Below are positions 11,985-22,135 of a DNA stretch of 64,000 nt, in pieces. Where the stretch lies: assembly GCA_001600095.1 (NCBI GenBank), contig BCIX01000003.1, positions 1,674,001 to 1,738,000 on the forward strand, read 5' to 3'. This DNA is from Bullera alba. Lineage: Eukaryota; Basidiomycota; Tremellomycetes; Tremellales; Bulleraceae. Under the pieces are notes generated by a model. The model was given only the letters and a program-made list of their open reading frames with translations. It searched no databases and was not told where the DNA came from. Positions within the stretch are counted from its first letter, which is position 1. Every line of letters begins with the position of its first letter. The position numbers and the translations under genes are program-made.

Positions 11985-12319
11985 AACGTAGAACGTGATA
12001 CAAGACGTGATTGCATGAGGAAGGAATGTGTGAGGGGGATACCCGTTGTACGATAGGTGTTTGAGCAGTATACGTGTAGGATAGGTTGGTTGATGCATTC
12101 CGAATTCCGATCATGATTCCAGCGCAGTGGTTACGGGAATCAGGCACGATCCGGTGACTCCTCGACAGGCCTCGACCTCCACATGACGTCTTGGCGGGTC
12201 GCTAATCCTGCTGCTGTAAGGCTCTGTAAGGCTGTCGATGGTGCTGCTATGGCCTTCTTGTGAGAGTATAACTCTCTTGATCTTCTTACCTCATACCGAC
12301 AAACAACAACACAACCGCA
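11985..12319. other. Intergenic between fungalysin and Man-6-P isomerase
   Basis: This 335 bp stretch has no gene. It holds the fungalysin 3' end and the isomerase promoter. A GAGTATAACTC element at about 12264 may serve as a TATA-like site, and an A/C-rich leader (ACAAACAACAACACAACC) precedes the next ATG. Confidence 0.5.
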
Positions 12320-13973
12320 ATGTCTTCGAAAGTATTCCGCTTGCGATCAGAGCCCAACAACTACCCATGTGGGTGAGAAGTGAGATGGTGCGAGGGGAAC
12401 GCTGACATGACCAGGGGGCAAGGTGGGCAAAGACTCTCTTGCGGCTCAGCTCGCTCCCAATTCTGTCGGAAAGGACTTTGAGCTTGATCCAAAGAAGGAA
12501 TATGCCGAGGTGAGCGATTCGCTCAAGCCGAGCGATGGAGAGAATCTAGAGCTCCCGGCAACGGTATATTGTAAAACTTGCTGACAATCACTAGTTGTGG
12601 ATGGGAACACACCCGAATAACCCGTCCAGCCTGTTCGACTCTCCATCAACTCCCTTGACCAAACACCTCTCTGAGAATGAATCGCTATTGGGTGAGGCAA
12701 AGAAGTTTCCAGCTCGATACCCCGGTTCCAAGGACGGAGAGTTTGGCGGCCAAGGTCACGTCCCGTTCCTCTTCAAGATCCTCACCTGCAAGCAGGGTAC
12801 GTTTCCCAGTCTCCTCCGAAGGAGGCTTTACTGATATGTGCGGTAGCTCTGCCTCTGCAGATCCATCCGGATATCGAGCTGGCAAAGAAGCTACACGAGC
12901 AAGACCCAGAGCAGTTTCTAGAGTAAGTTGTTGAATCATAGTATCATCTAGCGAACGGGGCTGACTTGTACAGCACGAATCACAAACCCGAGATCGCAGT
13001 GTGCCTATCTGAGAGCTTCCTCGGTTTCGCTTCATTCCGACCTATCGATCAAGCTCGTGCCCTCCTGAATGCCACTCCGGAGATCCAGCAAATGCCCACC
13101 AAGGTCCGAGATGCGGTCAAGGCTCTCGACTCCGGCGCCAGTAAAGAGGACATGAGGAACGTGTTCGAGATGTTGATCAGCGTTCAGGGTGAAGAAGCTG
13201 AGAGCTCGATCAACACCTTTATCGAGCGACTGAAGAAGGATGGCGCGGAGGTGTTTGCCAAGGTCGACAAGCTGTCGTCTGACGAGAAGGAGCGATTGGT
13301 CAGAGCGGCAAAGATCCTAGACGAGTACAATCACGGCGATGCCTCCATCTACGCCTCTCTGTGAGTTGACTGGTTGTATCGTAGCTGACTCTCAGCTTCC
13401 TGATGAATTTGGTTGAGCTGAAGAAGGGCGAGGGGATGTATGTTGGTGCCGATGCCCCGCACGCCTGGCTCTCCGGAGGTTAGTCCTACGAATACAGCGA
13501 AAATCTCGGCTGACCCTTTCGTAGAGATTGTCGAGCTGATGGCGGCAAGTGACAACGTCCTCAACGTCGGCTTTATCCCATCCGAGGACAAGAACTCGAC
13601 CTCGCTTGTCGCGAAAGCCATCACCGCCACGCCTAAATCCATCCCGGAGATCATGCTGGACAGTCACAAATTCGTCAAGTCGAGCACGGGCAATACCACC
13701 GTATACGAAGTCCCATTCGAGGAGTTTAGCATACTCCAGGTCAAGGGCTCTGACAAGCTGAAACCCCTGAGCGGATGCGGAATCGCTATCGTGGTCAGCG
13801 GCGAGAACACCAAGATCGGAGATGGCAGTAGCGAGCACTCGGCACCGAGAGGTAGTGTCTGGTTTGTCGGTGCCGGAAGCGAGTTGAGCCTCGAACAGGG
13901 TGAGGCGGATGAGGTCTGGATGGCCTTCTACGACGGCGATAAAGAAGTCGCCGATCAGGTTGGAGCGCAGTAG
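12320..13973 (+). CDS. MAN1: Mannose-6-phosphate isomerase, type I
   Basis: Cytosolic zinc enzyme interconverting fructose-6-P and mannose-6-P, the entry to GDP-mannose for capsule, wall mannans and protein mannosylation. Family landmarks appear in order: NYPWGKVGKDS at the N-terminus, [30 protein letters not shown] (zinc ligands Gln and His), [10 protein letters not shown] (zinc ligand Glu), [20 protein letters not shown] (zinc ligand His), and [12 protein letters not shown]. Six or more introns of local type interrupt it; the first, after the TG of the PYPW Trp codon, restores the expected family sequence and so fixes the start ATG at 12320. Length is about 430 residues, normal for the family. 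Its stop lies only 43 bp from the stop of the convergent transcription-factor gene. It supplies substrate for processes served by the Pmt2 gene further right, though the two are not clustered functionally. Confidence 0.96.
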
Positions 13974-14016
13974 AATGTAGCAGTCGAATTATGCATGTAG
14001 CGATAGTCCTGTGGTC

Positions 14017-16983
14017 TCACTCGGCGACATCGGCGGCTTGGCCCAGTGTGAGACACGTATCCCACGTCCAATCCGCCATCGACTGGTAGATCAGCCTTGA
14101 TTCTGATAAGTTCACTCACGAATGGCTGGGCTATATTCCGACGACCCTTTTGCAGCATGTCTTCCCACAGATCCGTGAGCTGACGTCAGTTCGTGTCCTC
14201 TCGTGGTGTACTTACCAAATCCTGCGTTGAAGATGGCAGGTCCTCGTCCGCCTCAGGTTTCGACACCTCGTCAGTGACGTTGGCCGTCGCTACGTTGTCG
14301 TGCGGGCTTGCTTCAATTCTATCGCCCTTGGTGTTGGAATCATCGTGAGCCGATTGAGCTAAACGATCCCTCCATGCTAAAAGCTCTGCACCATTCTCGA
14401 CAACTGGAGCATCCGGAGCCGAGGACCCAGCGCGACCGACCTTTCTTACGCTCCTCTTTCGCAGTCTGTTCAAGACCTCGAAGTTTCGCTTCAACGCAGC
14501 CACCGGCACCCTTTTGTGGATCGATGCGTACACGGCCACCGCCTGCTCCAGACGTCGCATTGCGTAAGGGACCAATGTATTGAGCGGGTTCTTGATGATC
14601 AGAGTGCCCAGGCACACGGCCGCCGTGAAGAGATTGTGCTGCTCTGTCAGTACACAATAGTGGGAGCAGACTCACCCAGTAAAACCAGTGTCGCAGGCAT
14701 GTCTCCGGGTAGAATTCGTAAAGATTCTCAACGACTCGGATAATCGTCTACAATCAGCGATATCCAAAGAGAAGGACCTACCGCGCTTCGCTCCACGACC
14801 GCGAGATACGACTCGGCAAATGGCGAATTCAAGGGGTTGTCCTGTGACTGGTGGATCGCCTTGACAAAGTAGGGCCGGTGGAGGAACAAAAAGTTCTCGC
14901 AGACATACAGCGCAAGAGTGTGTTGCTATTTAGAAATCAGTCATCTGCATTCACATATATCTTGCTCTGGGATATTGGGACTCACCTCAAGAGTCAGTTT
15001 CAAGTCACTTCTGTCCACCTCTGGGGCAGCTCCTGTGGCACTCAATCTACTAGGAGACAGCGAGGTCGTAGCCAGACAGGCCGTGCGACATCGATGTCGA
15101 TATGGGATATTCCAATCGTATTTACGTCTGCCCAAGTCAGCGAGATGAATTGTGGTCAGACTCACAGCCTGTGGTCAAGTTCCTGGACACCAGTGTAGGA
15201 GACCGATTCGACGTCCAGCGTACTTTCGAGTATCCTGCCGTTAACGGGTTTCGCGGCTTGGGACTCACTGATGGGAGATTTGTGCCACCTCGAACTTCGA
15301 GGTGGAAAAGAATTTATTAGACCCATCGGGCATTGGGGCGTCGATGTATCGCCGTTGATTCATGGTTCTGAAAGTCAGGCCTTGATGCAGCGAACAACTC
15401 ACGGTCTGCTGAAGCGATTCGCCTGTAGACTGTCAGCTTTTACCTCTCCTCCATCCGTCAAATTCACCTGGAATACCTCGACCGCATAGCATTCCCAGAA
15501 TACCTGATCCCGCTCCTCTCGTACTTCCAAAGACAGACCCGACTTACTCCCATCCTTATGCAAGCCCAGCTGACCATATTAGCACAGATCGAGACTTCGG
15601 ACATACTGCTTGAGCTATCCGAATAGCTAATCCCCAAATCGGCCAAGCAGACTCGCCATCACTTCCTATTTCTGTCTCACTGGATATCAGCAGTGTACGA
15701 GGACTGATGACTTACGATAGATAATGTCCTATAAGATTCTGTACCCTAGTGAGCTAGTGTCTGGAGAATGCGGACTCACGACCGTTTGAACTCCAGCTAG
15801 GGTGAACGACTTCATAAACTCTCCGGCGGCGAGACACCTCTGCGACATCTCAAAATACTGTCTAGCCGAAGGATCGTACGGTGGGAAGTTCAGGCTATGC
15901 AAGACTCCCAGAGCGAGGACAATGAGAAGTAAGGCTATCCGTTGATATCCAACTTCAGCGGTGAGGGGGTCTGCCGAAGACCCTTTGGAGATGATGCGGT
16001 AAACTTGATCGAGTATGGCTACGACGGATGTCCGTGGCACTGGGTTGTGACTACCATCAGCTTGTTCCAGCTACTGCAGACTCACTTCCACGCAAAGTGG
16101 CGGTAGTATTCCTCCACAAATAGTCTGGCATCGTCTTCGGTCGGAAGAGCCTGGACGATAAGCTCTTCTTGTAGAGATGTGGAGTCGATCTTGAAGGGGA
16201 AAGAGGGGCCGCTAACGCCGGCATGACGGCTGTCCCCTTGAATGTGATCTACATTGTTTAACTCTTGATTATCGTCAAGCTGCAGTTAGCGAGAATCGAA
16301 GAGCAGACTTACGCCTCTAAGGCTCTCTAAGCCGGCAAGGGAATCATACTTCTGGCGGCTGACTGCTCTTGGGGCATGATCGTTGCGAACGGAAGACGTG
16401 GTGAGATGGCCAGTGTGGAACGCATCTACCCCTAGATAGTCGATCCCATTCCCAAAGTCGTCCTCGAAGTCGTCTGCTCCGTTCTCTGAGTCATCGTCGT
16501 ATCCCACGTCTCTAAGCTGCGATTGGGATGTCTGTCGGGCCTGCGTCGAGCCTTGTCCATTCGAGACCCCGGAGAACTCATGTATACGCTCTGCCAAAGT
16601 GGAGATTGAGAGTCCCGACTGGAGTACGATTTGCTTCAACTCCCTCAATTCTCTCAACTCTTCATTATCAGAGGGCTCCTGCACCCGAGGCCTGGCATCA
16701 GTCATATGGTGCTCGATGCGTGGCTTACCGCTTGGTGCGCTGTGCTCCGTGAGGACAGATACCTTCGCAGTTACGCCTCTTGCAGTTGGAGCAGGGTACT
16801 GAAATTTCAGTGATGATCCTACGTCTTTCAAAGAACGGAGGCTGAACATACTCTGTCGATCACATTTCAGTTTCAATCGACGGCACTCTGAAGCTGTATC
16901 AGCAGGTACTTGATCGTACGTCAGAACGACGGACCTGCACAGCTCAACGTCCGCTTCGATACTGGTGCAACGGTGTCCGACAT
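14017..16983 (-). CDS. Zn2Cys6 fungal transcription factor
   Basis: Nuclear DNA-binding regulator with an N-terminal binuclear zinc cluster. Joining the first exons gives SCAECRRLKLKCDRQIPCSN and then CKRRNCEGIC, i.e. CX2CX6CX5CX2CX8C, so the ATG at 16981-16983 is the start. A linker with an acidic stretch (DDDSENGADDFEDDF) follows, then the fungal_trans middle homology region: YYRHFAWNHNPVPRTSV, ALGVLHSLNFPPYDPSARQY, GESAWPIWGLAIRIAQA, LGLHKDGSK and QVFWECYAVEVFQANRF. The C-terminal part includes NLFTAAVCLGTLIIKNP and ends DWTWDTCLTLGQAADVAE. About fifteen short exons give roughly 750 residues. The first donor (GTCCGT) is atypical but its use restores the zinc cluster. Target genes and inducer are unknown; no orthologue name is offered. 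Confidence 0.9.
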
Positions 16984-17297
16984 GACCTGGCAGGTTGTAT
17001 CACACCGTATGGCGATCGGAGAGGAGCTAAAAGTGAAGAATGTTGACAAATCTGTAGCCTTAGCCTGTCCAGCTGCACACACTCGAAGAGGCGCTCCGGT
17101 ATCGGACTTTCATCGGACTTCCCACGGTTGCATCCACCGGAAGGTCTGTGCGTCTGTGCATGTCTGAAACCAGCTGAAGCCTCAAGTCAGGGTGTTGTCG
17201 ACTTGTTACCGCCTGCATCGCAATCTTGCATCTGCCGGAATGAAGGATCATTTGCAGTTCTGAGCGCTTCAAAATCCGTTGACAGTTCCTCGCTCCG
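16984..17297. other. Short intergenic stretch
   Basis: This 314 bp lies between two tandem minus-strand genes: 3' end of the small coiled-coil gene and promoter of the Zn2Cys6 factor. No further feature is seen. Confidence 0.5.
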
Positions 17298-17967
17298 CTA
17301 TGATCCGGTCAGATTGCTCACTGTAGGACGGTGTAGAATTGGCAGCGCACCCTCGACACTTGCGTTCAGCGCGCCCACGCATTCCGCTCGAACTTTCTCC
17401 ACCTCCTTCATGGATGCGAGCACCACCTGGCACAACGACTCCACCGCCTTGCTAGCGTTCTCATCCAATTGACGCATCTTGATCCAGAGCGGTGCTAGGG
17501 TGTTGTCGTGGTGTTCATTGAGCAATGCAGCGTGTTTCGCATGCAGAGCGTTTCTACCAGATCAGCATCTGCTCGTCTTTCATGCTCACAATTGTGCCTT
17601 GTGGGTGTCCTCGACAAGTGTGCGGTATCGCGAGGTCTGTGAGGAGAAAGGGTCAGTCATACCTCGGAGACAGTGTTCTTCCCTCACGATCTCGTTCTGC
17701 GCCTTGGTGGCTTCCTGAAGCGTCTTCTCGGCTCTTTTGCGGTGAGTGTTGGCGATGTTGTCTGGGGTATATCAGTCCATGTCGACCTAGTAACAAGGCG
17801 CACTCTTGAGCTCCGAGTGGATGTTCCCAATCACGTGGCTGAAATCAAGTCAGTGTATGCACAGCGGACAGACGATTGATCGAGTCAGGAAAATCAGGTG
17901 ATACCACCCACGCATCGCCCTCATTCGACTCGTCATCAGTGTCCCTGCTGCGCTTGCTCTTCGGCAT
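17298..17967 (-). CDS. Small charged coiled-coil protein of unknown function
   Basis: I do not recognise this protein. The ATG at 17965-17967 starts MPKSKRSRDTDDESNEGDA, a basic/acidic leader that could hold a nuclear signal. After three short introns the product is about 170 residues, mostly helical and charged: NIANTHRKRAEKTLQEATKA, NEIVREEH, then ALHAKHAALLNEHHDNTLAP and KMRQLDENASKAVESLCQVV. Heptad-like spacing suggests a coiled coil. It ends ILHRPTVSNLTGS. A 26-base GT...AG stretch near 17650 was kept as coding, because it is too short to be an intron and the frame is open through it. It could be a structural or chromatin-associated subunit, but nothing in the sequence decides this. Confidence 0.65.
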
Positions 17968-18250
17968 GATGTATGCTGGATGGTAGGTATACAAGCATTG
18001 AATGAATCGAAGTCATAGGCTGCTTTTACACTATCTCATTCACTGATGAAGATGAAACACGCACTGACCGTCGACGCTTTGACCTTCGTCGCCACCCATT
18101 AACCTGTCTTTGAACTGTTGAGGTCTGACTGCATATCCTTACACTTTACTTTAAAGGCGAATACCAAAAACAAAACTAGGAGTGTTGAGCCTCCCTGACA
18201 AACTCCCATCTATCGACTGGAACTAATGTACAACAAGTCGAACGAAAAGC

Positions 18251-19074
18251 CTACTCCCTTTTCCTCTTCCCTGCCAGCTGAGCGATGCTTTCTGTCGATG
18301 GTAACGATCCGTTTCCGTTTCCGCCGAGAACGATCGCCTTGAGTAGTCGGTTCTCATTCTCCAGCGATGCCTTGTCGGCAGCTAGCTGTGCGACCTGGGC
18401 CTCGAGCTCCTCTGTGTGATGGTCAACATGGTACAGGTTTACGTCATCGTGGTCACCCACTAGCTCTTCGCTCGAGATTCTGCTCTCTCTCCTTCTTCTT
18501 CGCCCTAAACCTGGCCGAAGCTTCCGTATTTCTTCGTCGTTTGCTAGAGGAAAGGTCAGTGTCCAGATCCCTGTAAAAAGCATCCACATTAGGATGACAG
18601 AGGGAGGGGCCGCGTGTCAGAGTGAGAGACTTACTCTTCCTCGATCTCGACCTGTCCGGCGCCCATCTGCTTCAACTTCTTCGCACCGCCAACTCTGTCT
18701 TCCGGCGATTCACTCCAGTCCTCCTCGACAAGTGGTCTAGACATGACGTCGGCCGTGTTGACGCCGGCGGGGGTCGATGCAGGTGTGTTGTAGTTGACGG
18801 GGAGGAAGGGTGTTGGGGCGGAAACCGACTCGTCGTTGGCAAACTGCTCGATGAACGACTTCAAGTCTGCTGGCGGCGAGGCCTTCTTCTCTTCGGCCTT
18901 GGCCTCGTCCTTGTTGTGCAGATCCGATGGGTGGACTCCAAAGTTTCTGAAAAGCTCGTCCGTGTTGAGATAATTCCAGACTGCGTCCTCCGCGGAAGTG
19001 TCCATCACAGTCATTGCCGATGGCGAGGGCGCCAGAGCGTTCAGTGACGACAGGTGTTCAGGTAGCTCGAACAT
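18251..19074 (-). CDS. CYS3: bZIP transcription factor, Cys3/MetR/Met4 type
   Basis: Nuclear activator. The N-terminal 145 residues are acidic and Ser/Pro-rich (activation-like). The C-terminus holds the bZIP: basic region KRRRNTEASARFRAKKKERE, whose RNTxASARFRxKKK core is characteristic of the fungal sulfur regulators Cys3/MetR, then a zipper with leucines every seven residues (LEAQVAQ, LAADKAS, LENENRL, LKAIVLG). Three exons; one intron lies before the basic region and a second (about 49 bp) exactly between basic region and zipper. Retention of the second would meet a stop at once and remove dimerisation. Family members control sulfur assimilation and methionine/cysteine synthesis; that role here is inferred from the basic region. 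Start ATG 19072-19074, stop TAG at 18251-18253. Confidence 0.88.
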
Positions 19075-19777
19075 GATGAGAGGCTTGAGAGTTGTGACAG
19101 TTCGCTAGTTGAAGTGGAGAGAGTGAAAGGAGATGATTGTTACAACTCGATGGTCGGTCTTGATGGTAGAAACGTGTTTTCCGCCAATCACGTTTTGTCC
19201 TTGTTCTACGGGATCAAAAGCCGTCCTAGTAGATGTTTTGGGTTGATGATGATAGTGTGGTTGTCGATGTCGCGGACTCTATACACAGTACTGACGGTGT
19301 CGAGCTACGTATGCGTTCTGTTTTTAGTCGATGGTGACGGTGAGTGGTATGTCGATGAGGTCGATCCAGTGAGTGGTATGCGCAGAGTGGGAACAACAGT
19401 CTTTTGGGAATACTCTGCTCCCAGGTTTATTCCAAATACCGAATCCTCCGCGCCCTCCCCAGCTTAAAACTCTCCGCGGAGGGAATTGCCCGATTCAGGG
19501 AACAAAGACGGACCGAGGGTGAGTCAGCAGCCGCAGGGCGGCATCGGAGTTAACGCTCCCTCCACCAGGTCGACATCGTCGGCGATAACACACAACGCCG
19601 TAATCCCGCTTTTCTAATCCTTCCAGAGTGGCACTCTGCGCCCACCACCAACGCTGGCCCTGACCACCGCTGCTGCTGGCTGGCTTTGTCGAATTCGAGG
19701 CAAGGTGTGTAAACGTCCTACTATCCGTCAAGTTACTTTCCCATTCTCATCACAAAACCGTTGAAGGAGTGGACATA
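19075..19777. promoter_or_regulatory. Divergent promoter region of CYS3-like and RPL14 genes
   Basis: This 703 bp contains no supportable gene. A 117-codon plus-strand stretch (19114-19467) looks like chance. A perfect 10-bp palindrome CTCCGCGGAG sits at 19472-19481; CCGCGG-type inverted half-sites are what Zn2Cys6 dimers bind, but a role is unproven. Confidence 0.4.
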
Positions 19778-20540
19778 ATGGCTGTGAGTGATATCGACAG
19801 CGAGGAAGGACTTGGTGCTCGGGCGAGGAAACGGATGTTCGGATAGGGGACCGAGATGGATACCGACAGTGAAGTGAGAGCAAGGATTGGCAAGGGATAA
19901 TCGCATGGAAAGACGGAAGACCCGGACAGTAGGATGGCGGGAGAAGAAAAGCCCTAGCACCGAGCCTGTCTCGTTGCAGACCGCTGCACGCCGTCACAAT
20001 ACTAACTTTACCTAGTCCCAACAATCCACCTTCAAGCGATTCGTCGAGGTCGGCCGAGTCGTTCTCGTCAACGAGGGCCCATCCAGCGGCAAGCTCGCTG
20101 TCATCGCCGAGATCATCGACCACAACAGGGTGAGTGAGGAGGATAAACGGGAGGTTGGATGGAAATTGACCAAATACCTAGGCTTTGATCGACGGACCCA
20201 CGACATCTGTCCCAAGACAGCAGATCGCTTACCGAAACCTCATCCTCACCCCATACACCCTCGCCAAACTCCCCCGAGGAGCCGGTTCCGGAGCTATCAA
20301 GAAGGCCGTTGAGAAGGCCGGTGTTTCGGAGAAGTGGGAGCAGAGCGGATGGGCCAAGAAGCTCGCTGCTAGACAGACCAGGAAGGTGCGGAGAACCTCA
20401 CAATGGCTATCGGGTTCCTGCGCTGACTTCTCGTGCAGAACGCTTCCGACTTCGACCGATTCAAAATCTCCCTTGCCAAGCGATCCAGGAGGGATCAGGT
20501 CCGAAAGGCCTACGTCAAGGAGAAGAAGGCTTCGGCCTAA
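19778..20540 (+). CDS. RPL14: 60S ribosomal protein L14 (eL14)
   Basis: Structural protein of the cytosolic large ribosomal subunit. Exon 1 is only ATG GCT (19778-19783); a 232-bp intron follows, long for this genome and typical of first introns in fungal ribosomal protein genes, with a good branch site (AATACTAAC) just before its AG. Exons 20016-20129, 20182-20385 and 20439-20540 complete 141 residues. Family landmarks are [20 protein letters not shown] (KOW-like N-terminal fold), [32 protein letters not shown] and the basic C-terminal helix [20 protein letters not shown]. The first intron was checked for C/D-box snoRNA motifs; no TGATGA box was found. Expression is expected to be high. Confidence 0.97.
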
Positions 20541-21429
20541 GCGTGTGGGGGATTAGGGCAGGAGAGACAGGATGATCATTTGTAGAAGGTTCAAATGATT
20601 GTCCCTTCGTTATGACACCATCATATTCCGATCCGAACCGGGGGCAGCGGGTGTTGACTGACGACGGGAAATACGGAAGAGGTTGATGGGAAGATTGCGT
20701 GGAACTGGCTGAAGACAAGGTACTGATCCTTAAGGCGTCGAATACAGTTGCCGACCCAATGTGAGAACAAGGACCGGGTTACACGAAGTGGGACATATGA
20801 GTGCAAGGACTTTAGTACGGGTTGAGGATTGGTCAAGGATCTCGTGAGGACAGTTGGATGCTCGGTCGAGACCAGGCAGGCGGCAGTGCAACGACATCGA
20901 CTTTTCACCCTACAATCACCCTTCGAGTACACCAGACGGTCTCGTTCGGACGGTCCCTGATAAGCGTCGGGCTCAGCACGCCTGAACGACTTTCTTCAAT
21001 CGGCACGGTGGCTACCATGTCTTCACGGATCGATCTTCAGCCTGACTCAACATGTGGTCTCTTGTCCTACTTCACCCAGTCTGCACCACGAGTCAAGCGT
21101 TCTCCGGCATCCTTTGACCTGCCTCGTTTGGGATGCCTGCTTCTCATGCGATCGCGAGTGCTGAAACGTGACGCTCACTGATTCCCAGCCTAAATGTCAA
21201 ACGCCTGTTCTCGGGCGAAGTACAGGGGGACCGTCCAGCCGACTCGCCGGTCGATGTGGTGTTTGAGCCCCGAGAGACCTTTTGTAACCTTCACCCGTAA
21301 GCTTCTTGTCGAGTGCAATGCCCGCTTACAGATCGTGTGACTCCAGGCGTATCCAAGAACTTCGTAGAGTCTGACATTCAGCTGTTCTACATCCCAACCA
21401 ACCAACCACAAGATCAATCAAGTTCCAAC
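20541..21429. other. Intergenic, nothing supported
   Basis: Overlapping open stretches occur on both strands (for instance 20822-21181 forward and 20621-20932 reverse), but none has a start, splice pattern or motif that supports a gene. The last 60 bp (CCAACCAACCAACCACAAGATCAATC context) resemble a transcript leader for the ORF at 21430. Confidence 0.4.
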
Positions 21430-21825
21430 ATGCCAGCGAACAATCCATCTGAAGCCACCGAAGAACCCGTCGACTCTGAGACGGGAGAGGGAGTCACTGA
21501 TGTCGGGCTCAGTCAAGGACATCCGCGCCGAGACCCGAGGATCGACGGTTCTACAATCGTAGGCGACGTCACCATCAAGCTCAACCAGGGGACGGACCAC
21601 CTCGGAGAGTACGGTGACATTCGTATGGCGAGTCCAAAATCCTCTGAGTTACGCGGTACCGTCAGAACTCGACATGGAGAAGGAGTTCCGCAGATTGTCA
21701 AGGGATCCCGACATTCTACAGACAGCTGGGTGGGGCTCCCAACCAAGAGAGGAAGGCTTCGTCTCGGCAGCGACCTTCACAGCGCGTACTGTGCCTTCTT
21801 GATCGTCCGCTTGGGAGAGGTTTGA
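21430..21825 (+). pseudogene. Small ORF with apparent frameshift (weak MATH-like look)
   Basis: The ATG at 21430 follows a leader-like CAAC-rich sequence. The first frame starts MPANNPSEATEEPVDSETGE and runs to 21825 (131 codons). At about 21612 another frame becomes far more protein-like: TFVWRVQNPLSYAVPSELD, then RRLSRDPDILQTAGWGSQPR and ends at a TGA near 21802. A single-base shift at the ACGGTG sequence would join HLGEY to this frame. No intron can make the join. So it may be a recently broken gene, a sequencing error, or chance. A MATH/BTB-type relationship is only an impression. Confidence 0.3.
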
Positions 21826-22135
21826 CCTTGCACTCCAGATTCGGCACGTATGTACGGTACATAGCTAGGGTATAGCTGAGCTCGGCAGCTCAGGTCGAGC
21901 TTCAGGTGATGTGAATGCAGAGCGTATGCAGAGGTGTTAACTGCGAAGGGGTACCGGTGCTCATGCGGCGCGGGTGGTGGGTGATATTTGCTTCCGCTCC
22001 TCTGACGACGTCACTGCGCCCCGGCCTTGTGGGATGCGGTGTTGCTCATGTTCAGCTCATCGTCGAGATACCTTAGATTGACCACTGCTGTACATCTACC
22101 TCATTCACCACACTATTCAATCGCACTATATCACC
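21826..22135. promoter_or_regulatory. Fimbrin promoter region
   Basis: This 310 bp has no ORF of note. It contains short GAGCTCGGCAGCTCAGGTCGAGCT-like near-repeats around 21879-21900 and a T/C/A-rich leader ending right before the fimbrin ATG. Confidence 0.4.

Noticed and set aside
17640..17670. 26-base GT...AG stretch as an intron in the coiled-coil gene
   Set aside because: Too short for splicing and the reading frame is open across it, so it was kept as coding.
19784..20015. snoRNA in the long first intron of RPL14
   Set aside because: No C box (RTGATGA) with a partner D box (CTGA) in the needed spacing; no H/ACA signature seen.
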